Notes: generated from the letters alone by a model not told the origin. Numbered from the stretch's first letter, positions 34,419 to 43,212 are shown. The stretch is 64,000 nucleotides of DNA from Mesobacterium pallidum (GCF_019966535.1 NZ_JAIMID010000003.1:62001-126000); one strand, 5' to 3'. A program made the numbers and translations.

Positions 34419-34431
34419 CCGCACCGCCGAG

Positions 34432-34522
34432 GAAGATTTTTCGCCCGAAAAATCTTCACCTGCGCCGTGCCGGCGATATGTCGCGCGGGATTGCAAGAAT
34501 TTTCATCCGAAAATTCTTGCAA
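34432..34522. repeat. Pair of AT-rich hairpins between transglutaminase and Anbu genes
   Basis: Two near-perfect inverted repeats stand 33 bases apart: a 12-bp stem at 34432-34443/34446-34457 (GAAGATTTTTCG) and a 14-bp stem at 34491-34504/34509-34522 (TTGCAAGAATTTTC). A similar pair with different stems lies at 43671-43746. The A/T-rich stems with tiny loops contrast with the GC-rich surroundings. They may be terminators or folded 3' ends; here they sit inside an operon. Confidence 0.7.
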
Positions 34523-34579
34523 TGGCTGGCGAACAGGAGAAAGACACCTGCTGGAGCTGTTGCCAAGGGAGTCGGGCCC

Positions 34580-35311
34580 GTGACCTATTGTGTGGGGATG
34601 ATGCTGGATGCGGGCCTCGTGTTCATGTCGGACACGCGGACCAATGCCGGTCTCGACAACATCTCGACCTTTCGCAAGATGCAGACCTGGGAAGCGCCGG
34701 GCGACTGCACCATCGCGATGATGACCGCGGGCAACCTGGCCACCACCCAGGCCGTGGTCAGCCTGCTGAACGAACGCACCAAGGCGCCCGAGGACCGCAC
34801 GCCGTCGATCCTGGGCGTGCCGTCGATGTTCCAGGCCGCGCGCATGGTCGCTGACACGCTGCGCGAGGTGATCGCGCGGCACGACGCCTCGGGCCAGGAG
34901 GCGTCGAGCGCCTTCAACGCGACGATCCTGCTGGGCGGCCAGGTCGCTGGAAGCGCGCCGCGGCTGTTCCTGATCTACCCCGAGGGCAATTTCATCGAGG
35001 CCAGCCGCGACACGCCCTTCTTCCAGATCGGCGAGACCAAGTACGGCCGCCCGATCCTCGTGCGCGCCTATGACCCGGCCATGTCCTTTGAAGAGGCGAT
35101 CAAGCTGCTGCTCGTCAGCTTTGATTCGACGGTCAAGGCGAACCTGTCGGTCGGCGCGCCCTTCGATCTGCAGGTCTACGAGGCGGACAGTTTCAAGCTG
35201 GGCTACAGCCGGCGGATCGAGGCGGACAACGCGTATTTCCGCACCATCTCGGACGGCTGGGGCGAGGCGCTGAAGCAGGCGCTGGACAGCCTGCCCGATT
35301 ACGAGATGTGA
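34580..35311 (+). CDS. Anbu, proteasome-like peptidase
   Basis: 243 residues from the GTG at 34580, which has AAGGGAG at the right distance; an ATG at 34478 lies within the hairpin region and is rejected. The start gives MTYCVGMMLDAGLVFMSDTRTNAGLDN, so removal of Met exposes Thr as the N-terminal nucleophile of the Ntn-hydrolase fold. SDTRTNAG and the Lys of STFRK complete the family pattern. Anbu is the ancestral bacterial beta-subunit homologue, distinct from HslV (no hslU here). It is the last gene of the ATP-grasp/alpha-E/transglutaminase operon; its substrate is unknown. A terminator follows. Confidence 0.93.
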   Translation: MTYCVGMMLDAGLVFMSDTRTNAGLDNISTFRKMQTWEAPGDCTIAMMTAGNLATTQAVVSLLNERTKAPEDRTPSILGVPSMFQAARMVADTLREVIARHDASGQEASSAFNATILLGGQVAGSAPRLFLIYPEGNFIEASRDTPFFQIGETKYGRPILVRAYDPAMSFEEAIKLLLVSFDSTVKANLSVGAPFDLQVYEADSFKLGYSRRIEADNAYFRTISDGWGEALKQALDSLPDYEM

Positions 35312-35319
35312 GATGGAAG

Positions 35320-35341
35320 CGGCGCCCGCGGGCGCCGTTTT
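35320..35341 (+). terminator. Intrinsic terminator after Anbu
   Basis: CGGCGCC (35320-35326) pairs with GGCGCCG (35331-35337) with a CGCG loop, followed by TTTT. It closes the Anbu operon nine bases after the stop. Confidence 0.85.
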
Positions 35342-35374
35342 CATTCTTGGTGGGGCGGCCAGGGCCGCCCGTTT

Positions 35375-35439
35375 GGGGGGCGCTGCCCCCCCGGTGCCCT
35401 TGGCACCGCCCCCCGAGGTATTTTCAAAACGATGAAGGC
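35375..35439. repeat. Modular palindromic repeat, direct copy
   Basis: GGGGGGCGCTGCCCCCC hairpin (35375-35391), a second hairpin GGTGCC/GGCACC (35393-35407), then CCCCGAGGTATTTTCAAAAC and GATGAAG. The tail is the reverse complement of the cttcatcttgccag-type sequence in the copies at 13689 and 40055. It sits between the convergent Anbu and transaldolase genes. Confidence 0.75.
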
Positions 35440-35470
35440 AGGGGGTGGCCCTGCCTGGCGTGCGTTTCGG

Positions 35471-36418
35471 TCAGGCGGCGAGCTTGTCGGCGATCAACTT
35501 GAGCAGCTTCTGGTGGTCCGCGTCGAAGTTGCGGATGCCTTCGGCCAGTTTTTCCGTCGCCATGGCGTCCTGGTTCAGCTCCCAGCGGAAGTCCGCCTCG
35601 GTTAGGCTGACCTTTTCGAGCCCGGTGGCGCTGTCTGCAGAGAGGACCTGCGGCAGGGCGACCTCGTCCGCGGCCAGCTGGGTCAGCAGGTCGGGCGAGA
35701 TGGTCAGCCGGTCGCAGCCCGCCAGCGCCTTGATCTGGTCGGTGTTGCGGAACGACGCGCCCATGACGACCGTCTCGATGCCGTTCGACTTGTAGTAATC
35801 GTAGATCCCGCGCACCGAGAGCACGCCCGGATCCTCGTCCGGCGCGAAGCTGTCGACGCCTTGTGCCTTCTTGTACCAGTCGGTGATCCGGCCGACGAAG
35901 GGCGAGATCAGGAAGACGCCCGCCTCGGCGCAGGCGATGGCCTGGGCGCGGCAGAAGAGCAGCGTCAGGTTGCAGTCGATGCCTTCACCCTGCAGCACCT
36001 CGGCGGCGCGGATGCCTTCCCAGGTCGAGGCGAGCTTGATCAGGATGCGGTCGCGGGTGATGCCGCGCGCCTCGTATCCGGCGATGATCGCGCGGGCCTT
36101 GGCAAGGCTTGCCTCGGTGTCGAACGACAGCCGCGCGTCCACCTCGGTCGAGACGCGTCCGGGCACCAGCCCGGCCAGTTCCGCGCCCACGCCCAGCGTC
36201 AGCGCATCGGCAATCTCCATCGGCGTGGAGCCGGCGGTCTTGCCCTTGGCGATCTCGTCCGCGACCAGCGCCTCGAAGGCCGGCGATTGCAGCGCTTTCA
36301 GCACGATCGAGGGGTTGGTGGTGCAATCGATGGGTTTCAGCGCCCGGATTGCCTCCACGTCGCCGGTGTCGGCGACGACGACGGTCATGTCTCTCAGCTG
36401 GTCGAGTGCGCTTGCCAT
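35471..36418 (-). CDS. tal: Transaldolase
   Basis: 315 residues, the length of TalB. The Schiff-base Lys is K128 in [12 protein letters not shown], and D17 ([10 protein letters not shown]) and the NPS motif [11 protein letters not shown] are conserved. It transfers the dihydroxyacetone unit between sedoheptulose 7-phosphate and glyceraldehyde 3-phosphate in the non-oxidative pentose phosphate pathway. It is a single gene with flanking intergenic DNA on both sides. Confidence 0.96.
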   Translation of the reverse strand: MASALDQLRDMTVVVADTGDVEAIRALKPIDCTTNPSIVLKALQSPAFEALVADEIAKGKTAGSTPMEIADALTLGVGAELAGLVPGRVSTEVDARLSFDTEASLAKARAIIAGYEARGITRDRILIKLASTWEGIRAAEVLQGEGIDCNLTLLFCRAQAIACAEAGVFLISPFVGRITDWYKKAQGVDSFAPDEDPGVLSVRGIYDYYKSNGIETVVMGASFRNTDQIKALAGCDRLTISPDLLTQLAADEVALPQVLSADSATGLEKVSLTEADFRWELNQDAMATEKLAEGIRNFDADHQKLLKLIADKLAA

Positions 36419-36495
36419 GGGTCTCCCTCCGGGTGCAGATGCGGTTCGGCCCGTCGATACCGCTAACGGGCGCGAAATGCGAGGGGCAAAGCGCG

Positions 36496-37494
36496 TCAGG
36501 CCGCCGCTTCGGGCGCCAGGGCGCGCATGGCCTCGGCCGCGATCTCGAACGACCGCTTGCGGGCGCCAAGGTCGTGGATCTGGCCGGCCAGCATGACCTC
36601 GTCCGGGCGGAACTCGTCGATCAAGGCACCCAGCTGCGCCTTGACCGTCCCCGGCCCGCCGGTGGCGGTGATGCGCAGCATGTGTCCAATCTGGGCCAGC
36701 GCGGCCGGCCCGGCCACGGCAGTGATGTCGTCGATGGGCGCCGGCAGCTTGCCACGCCGGTCGTGGATCATGTTCAGGAAGGCCTGCTGGACCGAGGTGA
36801 AGAGCCGGGCCGCCTCGGCATCGGTCTCGGCCGCGATCACGTTGACCGCCATCATCGCATGCGGCTTGTCGGTGATCCCGGGCCGGAAGCGGTCGCGGTA
36901 GATGGTCAGCGCCTCGCCCAGCGCGTCGGGGGCGAAATGGCTGGCGAAGGCATAGGGCAGGCCCAGATGCGCCGCCAGCTGCGCGCCGTAGAGCGAGGAG
37001 CCGAGGATCCAGACCGGCACATTCGTCCCCTCGCCCGGGATGGCGCGGACGGGATGGCCCGGCTGCGCCTCGCCCAGGAACCCCATCAGCTCGACCACGT
37101 CCTCGGGGAAGCGGTCCGCCTCCATCCCCCGCCGCAGGGCGCGCATCACGTTGCGGTCCGATCCCGGCGCGCGGCCGAGACCCAGGTCGATGCGCCCGGG
37201 GAACAGCTCGGCCAGCGTGCCGAACTGCTCGGCCACCACCATCGGCGCGTGGTTGGGCAGCATGATGCCGCCAGCGCCGACGCGAATCGTCTTGGTCACC
37301 GCGGCCACCTGCCCGATCAGCACCGCCGTCGCGGCCGAGGCGATTCCGACCATGCCGTGATGCTCGGCCAGCCAGTAGCGGTTGTAGCCCAGTGCCTCGG
37401 CATGGGGCGCCAGCTCGAGCGTGCTCTGCAACGCCTCGGCGGTCGTCTTGCCCTCGGGCACGGGCGAGAGGTCAAGCAAGGAATAGGGGATCAT
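36496..37494 (-). CDS. LLM-class flavin-dependent oxidoreductase
   Basis: 332 residues; ATG at 37494 chosen because it gives the family N-terminus [22 protein letters not shown] with GGAG upstream. It is a luciferase-like TIM barrel: [58 protein letters not shown]. This is the MsnO8/YhbW-like group of single-subunit members, which use reduced flavin and oxygen or act as flavin reductases; the substrate is unknown. It is monocistronic and divergent from the GntR-hpa operon. Confidence 0.88.
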   Translation of the reverse strand: MIPYSLLDLSPVPEGKTTAEALQSTLELAPHAEALGYNRYWLAEHHGMVGIASAATAVLIGQVAAVTKTIRVGAGGIMLPNHAPMVVAEQFGTLAELFPGRIDLGLGRAPGSDRNVMRALRRGMEADRFPEDVVELMGFLGEAQPGHPVRAIPGEGTNVPVWILGSSLYGAQLAAHLGLPYAFASHFAPDALGEALTIYRDRFRPGITDKPHAMMAVNVIAAETDAEAARLFTSVQQAFLNMIHDRRGKLPAPIDDITAVAGPAALAQIGHMLRITATGGPGTVKAQLGALIDEFRPDEVMLAGQIHDLGARKRSFEIAAEAMRALAPEAAA

Positions 37495-37584
37495 GGCGCG
37501 CTCCGGTTCGATGTGGTCCGCATGTATCTGCAACCTAGTGCGTCCCGGTTCGGATTGCGACCCGTCGCCCATTTGCGCACCCAT

Positions 37585-37669
37585 TTCATTGGTCCGCAAA
37601 ATACCTTCGGGGGTCGCCATTGTCGCGCCATTGGTCCGAGCGACAATGGCGACGGGCAGACAGCCCCCA
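37585..37669. repeat. Modular palindromic repeat, copy with perfect 14-bp hairpin
   Basis: The 301-bp gap 37495-37795 holds this element and the operator at 37699. A perfect inverted repeat GTCGCCATTGTCGC (37613-37626) / GCGACAATGGCGAC (37640-37653) encloses gccattggtccga, the same loop as in the copy at 13689. CAAAATACCTTCGGGGG before it and GGGCAGACAGCCCCC after it link it to the copies at 35375 and 40055. Confidence 0.75.
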
Positions 37670-37698
37670 GTCCGCGCTCTCCACTTGCGACTCGGATT

Positions 37699-37733
37699 GA
37701 AATATCGACCTGAACATAAATCATCGATATTTC
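37699..37733. promoter_or_regulatory. Inverted repeat before the GntR-hpa operon
   Basis: GAAATATCGA (37699-37708) and TCGATATTTC (37724-37733) form a perfect 10-bp inverted repeat with a 15-base spacer in an AT-rich stretch, 63 bases before the GntR start. It is a good candidate operator for autoregulation and for the hpaH-hpaI genes, and may also act on the divergent flavin oxidoreductase gene. Confidence 0.6.
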
Positions 37734-37795
37734 ACACATTCATCGTTGATCCACATCCCCGTCCCCGCTATCCCTCCCTCCAAGGAGACCGCAGG

Positions 37796-38479
37796 ATGCT
37801 GGAATCGCCCGCCCCGACCCTGACCGACCAGGCCCATGCCGCGCTGCGCCGCGACATCGTCTCGGGCCGCCTCGCCCCCGGCACGCGGCTGCGCATCGCC
37901 CGCCTCTCCGAGGATTACGCCATAGGCGCCTCCCCCCTGCGCGAGGCGCTGTCGCGCCTGTCCGCAGAATTCCTCGTCACCGTCGAAGGCCAGCGCGGCT
38001 TTGCCGTCGCACCGATCAGCGCCCAGGACCTGCGCGACATCTCGCAGATGCGCTGCGAGATGGAATGCGAGGCGCTGGCCCGCGCCATCGCCGCCGGCGA
38101 CGACGGATGGGAGGCGGGCATCGTCGCCGCCTTCTACGCGCTGGAAAAATCGCACCAGCGCCGCCAGGCCGACCCCGAGGCCACCCAGGACGAATGGGAG
38201 GACCGCAACCGCGCCTTCCACGAGGCGCTGGTGGCCGCCTGCGACAGCACCTGGCTGCGCCGCTTCCGCGACATGCTCTACGCCCAGCACGAACGTTACC
38301 GCCGCATCTCGCGCCAGCGCCCCGACGCGCCGCGCGACGTGCAGGCCGAACACCGCGCCATCCTCGAGGCGGTGCTGGCCCGCGACACCGCCCGCGCCTG
38401 CGCGGCCACGAAATCCCACCTCGACCGGACCACGCAAGCGGTCCTCGCGGTGATCGACACGACCGAAAAGGACACCTGA
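37796..38479 (+). CDS. GntR-family (FCD) regulator of the hpa genes
   Basis: 227 residues. AAGGAGACC precedes the ATG at 37796. The winged helix reads ALRRDIVSGRLAPGTRLRIARLSEDYAIGASPLREALSRLSAEFLVTVEGQRGFAV; the FCD domain has DRNRAFHEALVAAC and the C-terminal AEHRAILEAVLARD with conserved His. It overlaps the hydratase gene by one base, so it is the first gene of its own target operon. An inverted repeat lies upstream. Confidence 0.9.
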   Translation: MLESPAPTLTDQAHAALRRDIVSGRLAPGTRLRIARLSEDYAIGASPLREALSRLSAEFLVTVEGQRGFAVAPISAQDLRDISQMRCEMECEALARAIAAGDDGWEAGIVAAFYALEKSHQRRQADPEATQDEWEDRNRAFHEALVAACDSTWLRRFRDMLYAQHERYRRISRQRPDAPRDVQAEHRAILEAVLARDTARACAATKSHLDRTTQAVLAVIDTTEKDT

Positions 38480-39261
38480 TGCTGACCGAAGACCAGCGCG
38501 CGCAATGCGTCGCCTCGCTGCTTGAGAGCCACCGCACCAAGATCCAGGGAGAGCGCCCCTCGGCCATGTTCCCCGAGATCGAGATTGCCGACAGCTACGC
38601 CATCTCCTCGGCCGTGGCCCAGACCTTCCAGGCCGAGGGGCGCAGCATCGTCGGCCACAAGATCGGCCTGACCTCCAAGGCGATGCAGGCCGCCTCGAAG
38701 ATCGACGAGCCCGACTATGGCTACATCTTTTCCGACCAGGTCCTGGCCGACGGCGCCATCGTGAAATTCGAAGACTACTGCGTCCCGCGGGTCGAGCCCG
38801 AGCTGACCTTCGTGCTGAAGGACCCGCTCAAGGGGCCGAACGTGGGCCTGGTCGACGTGCTGCGCGCCACCGAATACGTCATTCCGTCGATCGAGATCAT
38901 CGACGCCCGTCTGACCGAGCCGCGCAAGATCTTCGACACGATCGCCGACAACGGCGCGGGCGCGGGCATCGTTCTGGGCGGCCGCCCAGTCAAGGTGGAC
39001 GAGGTCGACCTGCGCTGGATCGGCGCCGCCTTCTACCGCAACTCGCAGATCGAAGAGACGGGCGTCTCCTGCGGCGTGCTGGGCCACCCGGCCATGGCCA
39101 TCGCATGGCTCGCCAACAAGCTGGCGCCCTTCGACGTGACGCTGAAGCCGGGCGACCTGATGCTCTCGGGCAGCTTCACCCGGCCCGTTCACGCCAAGAA
39201 AGGCGACACGCTGCACGCGGACTTCGGCCCGCTCGGCTCTGTCGCCCTGCAATTCGTGTAA
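38479..39261 (+). CDS. hpaH: 2-oxohept-4-ene-1,7-dioate hydratase
   Basis: 260 residues (HpaH is about 267). It belongs to the MhpD/HpaH hydratase branch of the fumarylacetoacetase fold: [29 protein letters not shown], then [16 protein letters not shown] with metal-binding Glu residues and SIEIIDARL. It adds water to 2-oxohept-4-ene-1,7-dioate in the homoprotocatechuate meta-cleavage pathway. Its start overlaps the GntR stop (TGATG) and the aldolase gene follows after 9 bases. The ring-cleavage and decarboxylation genes are not in the window. Confidence 0.88.
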   Translation: MLTEDQRAQCVASLLESHRTKIQGERPSAMFPEIEIADSYAISSAVAQTFQAEGRSIVGHKIGLTSKAMQAASKIDEPDYGYIFSDQVLADGAIVKFEDYCVPRVEPELTFVLKDPLKGPNVGLVDVLRATEYVIPSIEIIDARLTEPRKIFDTIADNGAGAGIVLGGRPVKVDEVDLRWIGAAFYRNSQIEETGVSCGVLGHPAMAIAWLANKLAPFDVTLKPGDLMLSGSFTRPVHAKKGDTLHADFGPLGSVALQFV

Positions 39262-39270
39262 GGAAATCCC

Positions 39271-40041
39271 ATGTCCCTGCCCCCGCTGAAAAATCCCTTC
39301 AAGGCCGCGCTTGCTGCCGGCACGCCGCAGCTTGGCATCTGGTGTTCGATCCCCTCGCCGACCGTGGCCGAGGTTCTGGCGCAATCGGCCTTCGACTGGG
39401 TGCTCTTCGATGCCGAACACACGCCGGTCGAGCTGTCGGGTCTCGTGCCGATGATGCAGGCCGCCGCCTCTGGCACGGCCCATTCCGCCGTCCGTCCGCC
39501 CTGGAACGACCCCGTCCTGATCAAGCGCGTGCTGGATTCGGGCGCACAGACGATCCTCTTGCCCTTCGTCCAGACGCCCGAGGAGGCGGCCGGCGCCGTC
39601 TCCGCGTCCCGCTACCCCCTGGGCGGCATCCGCGGCGTCGCCGGCGCCACCCGCGCCGGGCGCTACGGGCGCGACAAGCAATACCTGCACCGCGCCTCGG
39701 ACGACATCTGCGTGCTGGTCCAGGTCGAAACCGGCGAGGCGATGGAGCAGATCGAGGCCATCGCCGCGACCGACGGGGTGGACGGCGTCTTCATCGGCCC
39801 CTCGGACCTCTCGGCCTCGCTCGGTCACATCGGCAACCCGGGTCACGAAGACGTGCAGGCCGCCATCAGGCAAGCCGCGCAAAAGATCCGCGCCGCCGGC
39901 AAGGCGCCCGGCATCCTGGCCACCAACGCCGCCGATGCGCGCAAGTACCTCGACTGGGGGTTCCTCTTCGTCGCCTGCTCGCTCGACATGATCCTGCTGG
40001 TCAACGCTGTCGACAAGCTCCACGCCGACGTGACCGCGTAA
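39271..40041 (+). CDS. hpaI: HpcH/HpaI family 4-hydroxy-2-oxoheptanedioate aldolase
   Basis: 256 residues. It has the class II aldolase pattern of HpaI: catalytic H50 (FDAEHTP), R75 (VRPPWNDP), and metal ligands E153 (VQVETGEA) and D179 (GPSDLSASLG). The enzyme splits 4-hydroxy-2-oxoheptanedioate to pyruvate and succinic semialdehyde, directly after HpaH. The gene is in an operon with hpaH. HpaI homologues also act on other 2-oxo acids, so the true substrate depends on missing upstream steps. Confidence 0.9.
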   Translation: MSLPPLKNPFKAALAAGTPQLGIWCSIPSPTVAEVLAQSAFDWVLFDAEHTPVELSGLVPMMQAAASGTAHSAVRPPWNDPVLIKRVLDSGAQTILLPFVQTPEEAAGAVSASRYPLGGIRGVAGATRAGRYGRDKQYLHRASDDICVLVQVETGEAMEQIEAIAATDGVDGVFIGPSDLSASLGHIGNPGHEDVQAAIRQAAQKIRAAGKAPGILATNAADARKYLDWGFLFVACSLDMILLVNAVDKLHADVTA

Positions 40042-40054
40042 CCGCGCCACGAGG

Positions 40055-40115
40055 CAGGATCCCGCTTCATCTTGCCAGTAAACTCTCGGGGGGTGTGGGG
40101 GGCAGACAGCCCCCC
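40055..40115. repeat. Modular palindromic repeat, inverse copy
   Basis: cgcttcatcttgccagtaaa followed by CTCGGGGGG and a hairpin GGGGGGC (40097-40103) / GCCCCCC (40109-40115). It is the reverse-oriented form of the element at 35375 and lacks the GCCATTGTC hairpin module. It lies between hpaI and the SnoaL-like gene and may end the hpa transcript. Confidence 0.75.
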
Positions 40116-40184
40116 ACTTCCATCACTGGACAAACGCGCCCCGCTCTGGCCCATTGGCGCCGAACCGACCAAGGGGCCGAGACC

Positions 40185-40553
40185 ATGACCGAAGACGACG
40201 CCAGACAGGCCGAGGCGCAGATGATCGCCGCAATGAAAGCCGCCGACACCGAGGCGCTCTACAGCCTCTTCGCGACGGATTTCAGCTGGGTCCATGGCTC
40301 GGGCCAGACCGACAGCCGGGCCACGATGGTGCGCAAGTTCCTGACCGGCGCGCTGAAGGTGTCGGACATGACGCCCGAAGCGCAGCGCATCGTCGCCGTG
40401 CCGGGCGGGGCCATGGTCTCGGGCCGGATCCGCATCGCGCTGGAAATCAATGACACGCCCAAGGTCTCGCAGAACCTCTATTCCGCTTTCTGGATCGACA
40501 CGGGCCATGGCCCGCAGCTGGCCCATTGGCAGAACACGCGCGCGCCGGAGTGA
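40185..40553 (+). CDS. SnoaL/DUF4440-like (NTF2 fold) protein
   Basis: 122 residues, a single NTF2-like domain: EAQMIAAMKAADTEALYSLFATDFSWVHGSGQTDSRATMVRKFL, then beta-strands ending SAFWIDTGHGPQLAHWQNTRAPE. Such proteins are lyases, isomerases or binding domains; no catalytic residues can be assigned. Its stop is 5 bases before the dioxygenase start, so the two are co-transcribed. Confidence 0.78.
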   Translation: MTEDDARQAEAQMIAAMKAADTEALYSLFATDFSWVHGSGQTDSRATMVRKFLTGALKVSDMTPEAQRIVAVPGGAMVSGRIRIALEINDTPKVSQNLYSAFWIDTGHGPQLAHWQNTRAPE

Positions 40554-40558
40554 GGCCG

Positions 40559-41365
40559 ATGCATCCTCTCCTGACCCAAGAGACGATCGACGCCTTCGCC
40601 CGCGACGGCGCCTGCGTGGTGCGCGGGCTCTTTGCCGGCCATGTCGATGCGCTCGCCGCCGGCATCGCCCGCAACATGGCCGAGCCGGGGCCTTACGCGG
40701 CCGAGAACCTCAAGCCCGGGGACGCCGGCCGCTTTTTCGACGATTACTGCAACTGGCAGCGCATCCCCGAGTTCGAAGAGGTGATCCGCCAAAGCCCCGC
40801 CGCCGAGGTCGCCGCGGACCTGATGGGGTCGGATTCGGCGCAGCTCTTCCACGATCACGTGCTGGTCAAGGAACCGGGCACGTCCAAGCCGACGCCCTGG
40901 CATGCGGACGGCCCCTATTACTTCGTCCAAGGCCGCCAGACCGTGTCCTTCTGGTCGCCCGTCGACCCGGTGCGCGAGGCGACGCTACGTCTGGTCGCGG
41001 GCTCGCACCGCTGGGACCCGCCGGTGCTGCCGACCCGCTGGCTGAACGAGGATGCCTTCTACCCGGACGAAGGCGCCTATCGCCCCGTGCCCGACCCGGA
41101 TACGGAAGGCATGGAGGTGCTGGAATGGACGCTCGAGCCCGGCGATGCAGTGGCCTTCGACTACAACACCCTGCACGGCGCGCGCGGCAATGCGGCGGCC
41201 AGCCGGCGCCGGGCCTTCTCGCTGCGGCTGCTGGGGGATGACGCGCGCTACGTGACGCGGCCGGGGCCGACCTCTCCGCCCTTCCCGGGGCATGACATGG
41301 TGGACGGCCAGCGCCTGCGCGAAGACTGGTTCCCCGTGCTCTGGCGCCGCGGGCAGGCGAGCTGA
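40559..41365 (+). CDS. Phytanoyl-CoA dioxygenase-family protein
   Basis: 268 residues. It is a non-heme iron, 2-oxoglutarate-dependent oxygenase of the PhyH type: iron ligands H115 and D117 (PWHADGPYY) and H206 (NTLHGARGN), with R209 or the later Arg binding 2-oxoglutarate. LFHDHVLVKEPGTSKPTPWH is typical of the family. The substrate is unknown. It follows the SnoaL-like gene closely and precedes waaA by 8 bases; the short spacing to waaA may be chance packing. Confidence 0.88.
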   Translation: MHPLLTQETIDAFARDGACVVRGLFAGHVDALAAGIARNMAEPGPYAAENLKPGDAGRFFDDYCNWQRIPEFEEVIRQSPAAEVAADLMGSDSAQLFHDHVLVKEPGTSKPTPWHADGPYYFVQGRQTVSFWSPVDPVREATLRLVAGSHRWDPPVLPTRWLNEDAFYPDEGAYRPVPDPDTEGMEVLEWTLEPGDAVAFDYNTLHGARGNAAASRRRAFSLRLLGDDARYVTRPGPTSPPFPGHDMVDGQRLREDWFPVLWRRGQAS

Positions 41366-41372
41366 GCGCCCG

Positions 41373-42617
41373 ATGCTGGCCTACCGCCTGCTGCTGTCGC
41401 TGATCGCGCTGGTCATGATCCCGGCGCTGGCCCTGCGCGCCTTGCGCGGCCGGGAAAGCTGGGCGGTGTTCGGCGAACGGCTGGGGTTCGGCGCGGCGAC
41501 CGATGGCCCGGTGCTCTGGATCCACGGCGCCTCGAACGGAGAGCTGGCGCCCACCCGCCCGCTGATCGAGGCCATCGCCGCCGCCCGCCCGGACCTAGCG
41601 CTGCTGGTGACCTCGAACTCCACCACCGCGCGCGACATGATCGCGGGCTGGGGGCTGGCCGCCCGCTGTGCACCGCTTGACCTGGGCCCTTGCCTGTCGG
41701 CCTTTTTGCGCCGCCACGACGTGCAGGGCTACATCACGCTGGAAAAGGAATTCTGGCCGCAGCGCCACGCCCGCCTTGCAGCGCAGAGCGCACCGATCCT
41801 CGGCCTCGCTTCGGCGATGAGCGAGGCGACGGCGCGGGCCTGGTCGCGCCTGCCTGTCGCCGCCCGCGCGGCACTGACCCCCGTGGCGCGCGCCTGGCCG
41901 CAGGACACGGCCACCGGCCCGCGCCTTGTGGCGCTGGGGCTGGACCCGGCGGCGCTGGGGCCGGTGACGCCGCTCAAGGCCGGGTACACCGCCCCGGAGC
42001 GCGGGACCGACCCGATGTTGGCGGGGCTGGACCGGGCCGACACCTGGCTCGCCGCCTCGACCCATCCGGGCGAGGAGGCCGAGGTGATCGCCGCTCACCT
42101 CGCGGCGCTGAAGAGTCGCCCGGCCCTGCGCCTTATCCTCGCCCCGCGCCATCCGCGCCGGGTGCCGGAGGTCGCGGCCCTGCTGGACGCCGCCGGCCTG
42201 CCCCACCGCCTGCGCTCGCACGGCACGGCCCCTGCCGCAGGCGAGGTCCTGCTGGTCGACACCATGGGCGAGATGGCGCTGTTCTACGACGCGGCCTCGG
42301 CCTGCTTCGTCGGCGGCTCGCTGGTCCCGGGCATCGGCGGGCACACGCCCTATGAGCCCGCCGCCCATGGCAGCGCGATCCTGCACGGGCCGCATGTGGC
42401 CAACCACGCCACCGCCTTCGCCGCGCTGACCCGCGCGGATGCCGCCATCGCCGTGGCGCATGGCCCGGCCCTTGCCGTGGCGCTGTCGGACCCGGCCGCG
42501 CTGGCTGCCCTGCCGGCCCGCGCCTCGGCCGCCCTGGCGGGCAGCCACGCCGCGCAAACCGACCGGGTACTGGCCGGGATTCTCGCAGCGCTGAAATCCA
42601 ATGGCGCCCCTGATTAA
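41373..42617 (+). CDS. waaA: 3-deoxy-D-manno-octulosonic acid (Kdo) transferase
   Basis: 414 residues. An N-terminal membrane anchor (LLLSLIALVMIPALALRAL) is followed by ESWAVFGERLGF and the GASNGE motif with E57 as probable catalytic base. The C-terminal nucleotide-binding half contains APRHPRRVPEVAALL, VLLVDTMGEMALFYDAASACFVGGSLVPGIGGHTPYEPAAHG, which is diagnostic for GT30. It adds Kdo from CMP-Kdo to the lipid A precursor at the inner membrane. The usual GERLG context and length agree with alphaproteobacterial WaaA. Confidence 0.93.
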   Translation: MLAYRLLLSLIALVMIPALALRALRGRESWAVFGERLGFGAATDGPVLWIHGASNGELAPTRPLIEAIAAARPDLALLVTSNSTTARDMIAGWGLAARCAPLDLGPCLSAFLRRHDVQGYITLEKEFWPQRHARLAAQSAPILGLASAMSEATARAWSRLPVAARAALTPVARAWPQDTATGPRLVALGLDPAALGPVTPLKAGYTAPERGTDPMLAGLDRADTWLAASTHPGEEAEVIAAHLAALKSRPALRLILAPRHPRRVPEVAALLDAAGLPHRLRSHGTAPAAGEVLLVDTMGEMALFYDAASACFVGGSLVPGIGGHTPYEPAAHGSAILHGPHVANHATAFAALTRADAAIAVAHGPALAVALSDPAALAALPARASAALAGSHAAQTDRVLAGILAALKSNGAPD

Positions 42618-42683
42618 CGCTGGATTCACCCGCCTCTCGTGACTACGCTTTGGTCAAAAGCAGTCGAGCATACGGGGGAGCCA

Positions 42684-43157
42684 ATGCATTTGCCGCGACA
42701 GCGCCCCATTTCCACCTATGGCGCCGGGAAGTCCGACGTCCGCGTGCAGTTCGGTGCGCTCTGCTACCGGATCAAGGACGGCAAGACCGAGGTGCTCATG
42801 GTCACCTCGCGCAGCCGGCGGCGCTGGATCGTGCCCAAGGGCTGGCCGATGGAGAACAAGACCCCCGGCCAGGCCGCCGAGATCGAGGCCTGGGAAGAGG
42901 CCGGCGTGCGCGGCCAGGCGGTGGGGCCGAGCCTGGGGGTGTATTCTTATGGCAAGATCGTCGAGAACGGGGTGCTGCTGCCCTGCGTGGTGATGCTTTA
43001 CCCGGTCAAGGTGGACAGCCTGGCCGACAGTTGGCCGGAAAAGCACGAACGCAAGCGGCGCTGGATGGGACGCAAGAAGGCGGCGCGCAAGACGGATGAC
43101 CCGGACCTCGCCTACCTGATCCGCAACTTCGACCCGCGCAAGCTGCGCCGCGCTTGA
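42684..43157 (+). CDS. NUDIX hydrolase
   Basis: 157 residues; the ATG at 42684 has GGGGGAG upstream, so the longer frame is not needed. The Nudix box is GWPMENKTPGQAAEIEAWEEAGV: the EE-x-G-V metal-binding core is kept, but the first Glu is replaced by Lys and the Arg of RE by Ile relative to GX5EX7REUXEEXGU. The form RWIVPKGWPM is seen in diphosphoinositol polyphosphate-type Nudix enzymes of alphaproteobacteria. The substrate is probably a nucleoside or polyphosphate diphosphate. Confidence 0.88.
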   Translation: MHLPRQRPISTYGAGKSDVRVQFGALCYRIKDGKTEVLMVTSRSRRRWIVPKGWPMENKTPGQAAEIEAWEEAGVRGQAVGPSLGVYSYGKIVENGVLLPCVVMLYPVKVDSLADSWPEKHERKRRWMGRKKAARKTDDPDLAYLIRNFDPRKLRRA

Positions 43158-43171
43158 TCTTCGGCCGGCAG

Positions 43172-43185
43172 GGTTTATGTAAACC
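43172..43185. promoter_or_regulatory. Inverted repeat GGTTTATGTAAACC
   Basis: A 6-bp perfect inverted repeat with a TG spacer, 28 bases before the DUF1178 gene and followed by TCAGGTAAC. It may be an operator or promoter part. I cannot assign a regulator. Confidence 0.35.
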
Positions 43186-43212
43186 TCAGGTAACAGCCCT
43201 TCCTGCGCGATC

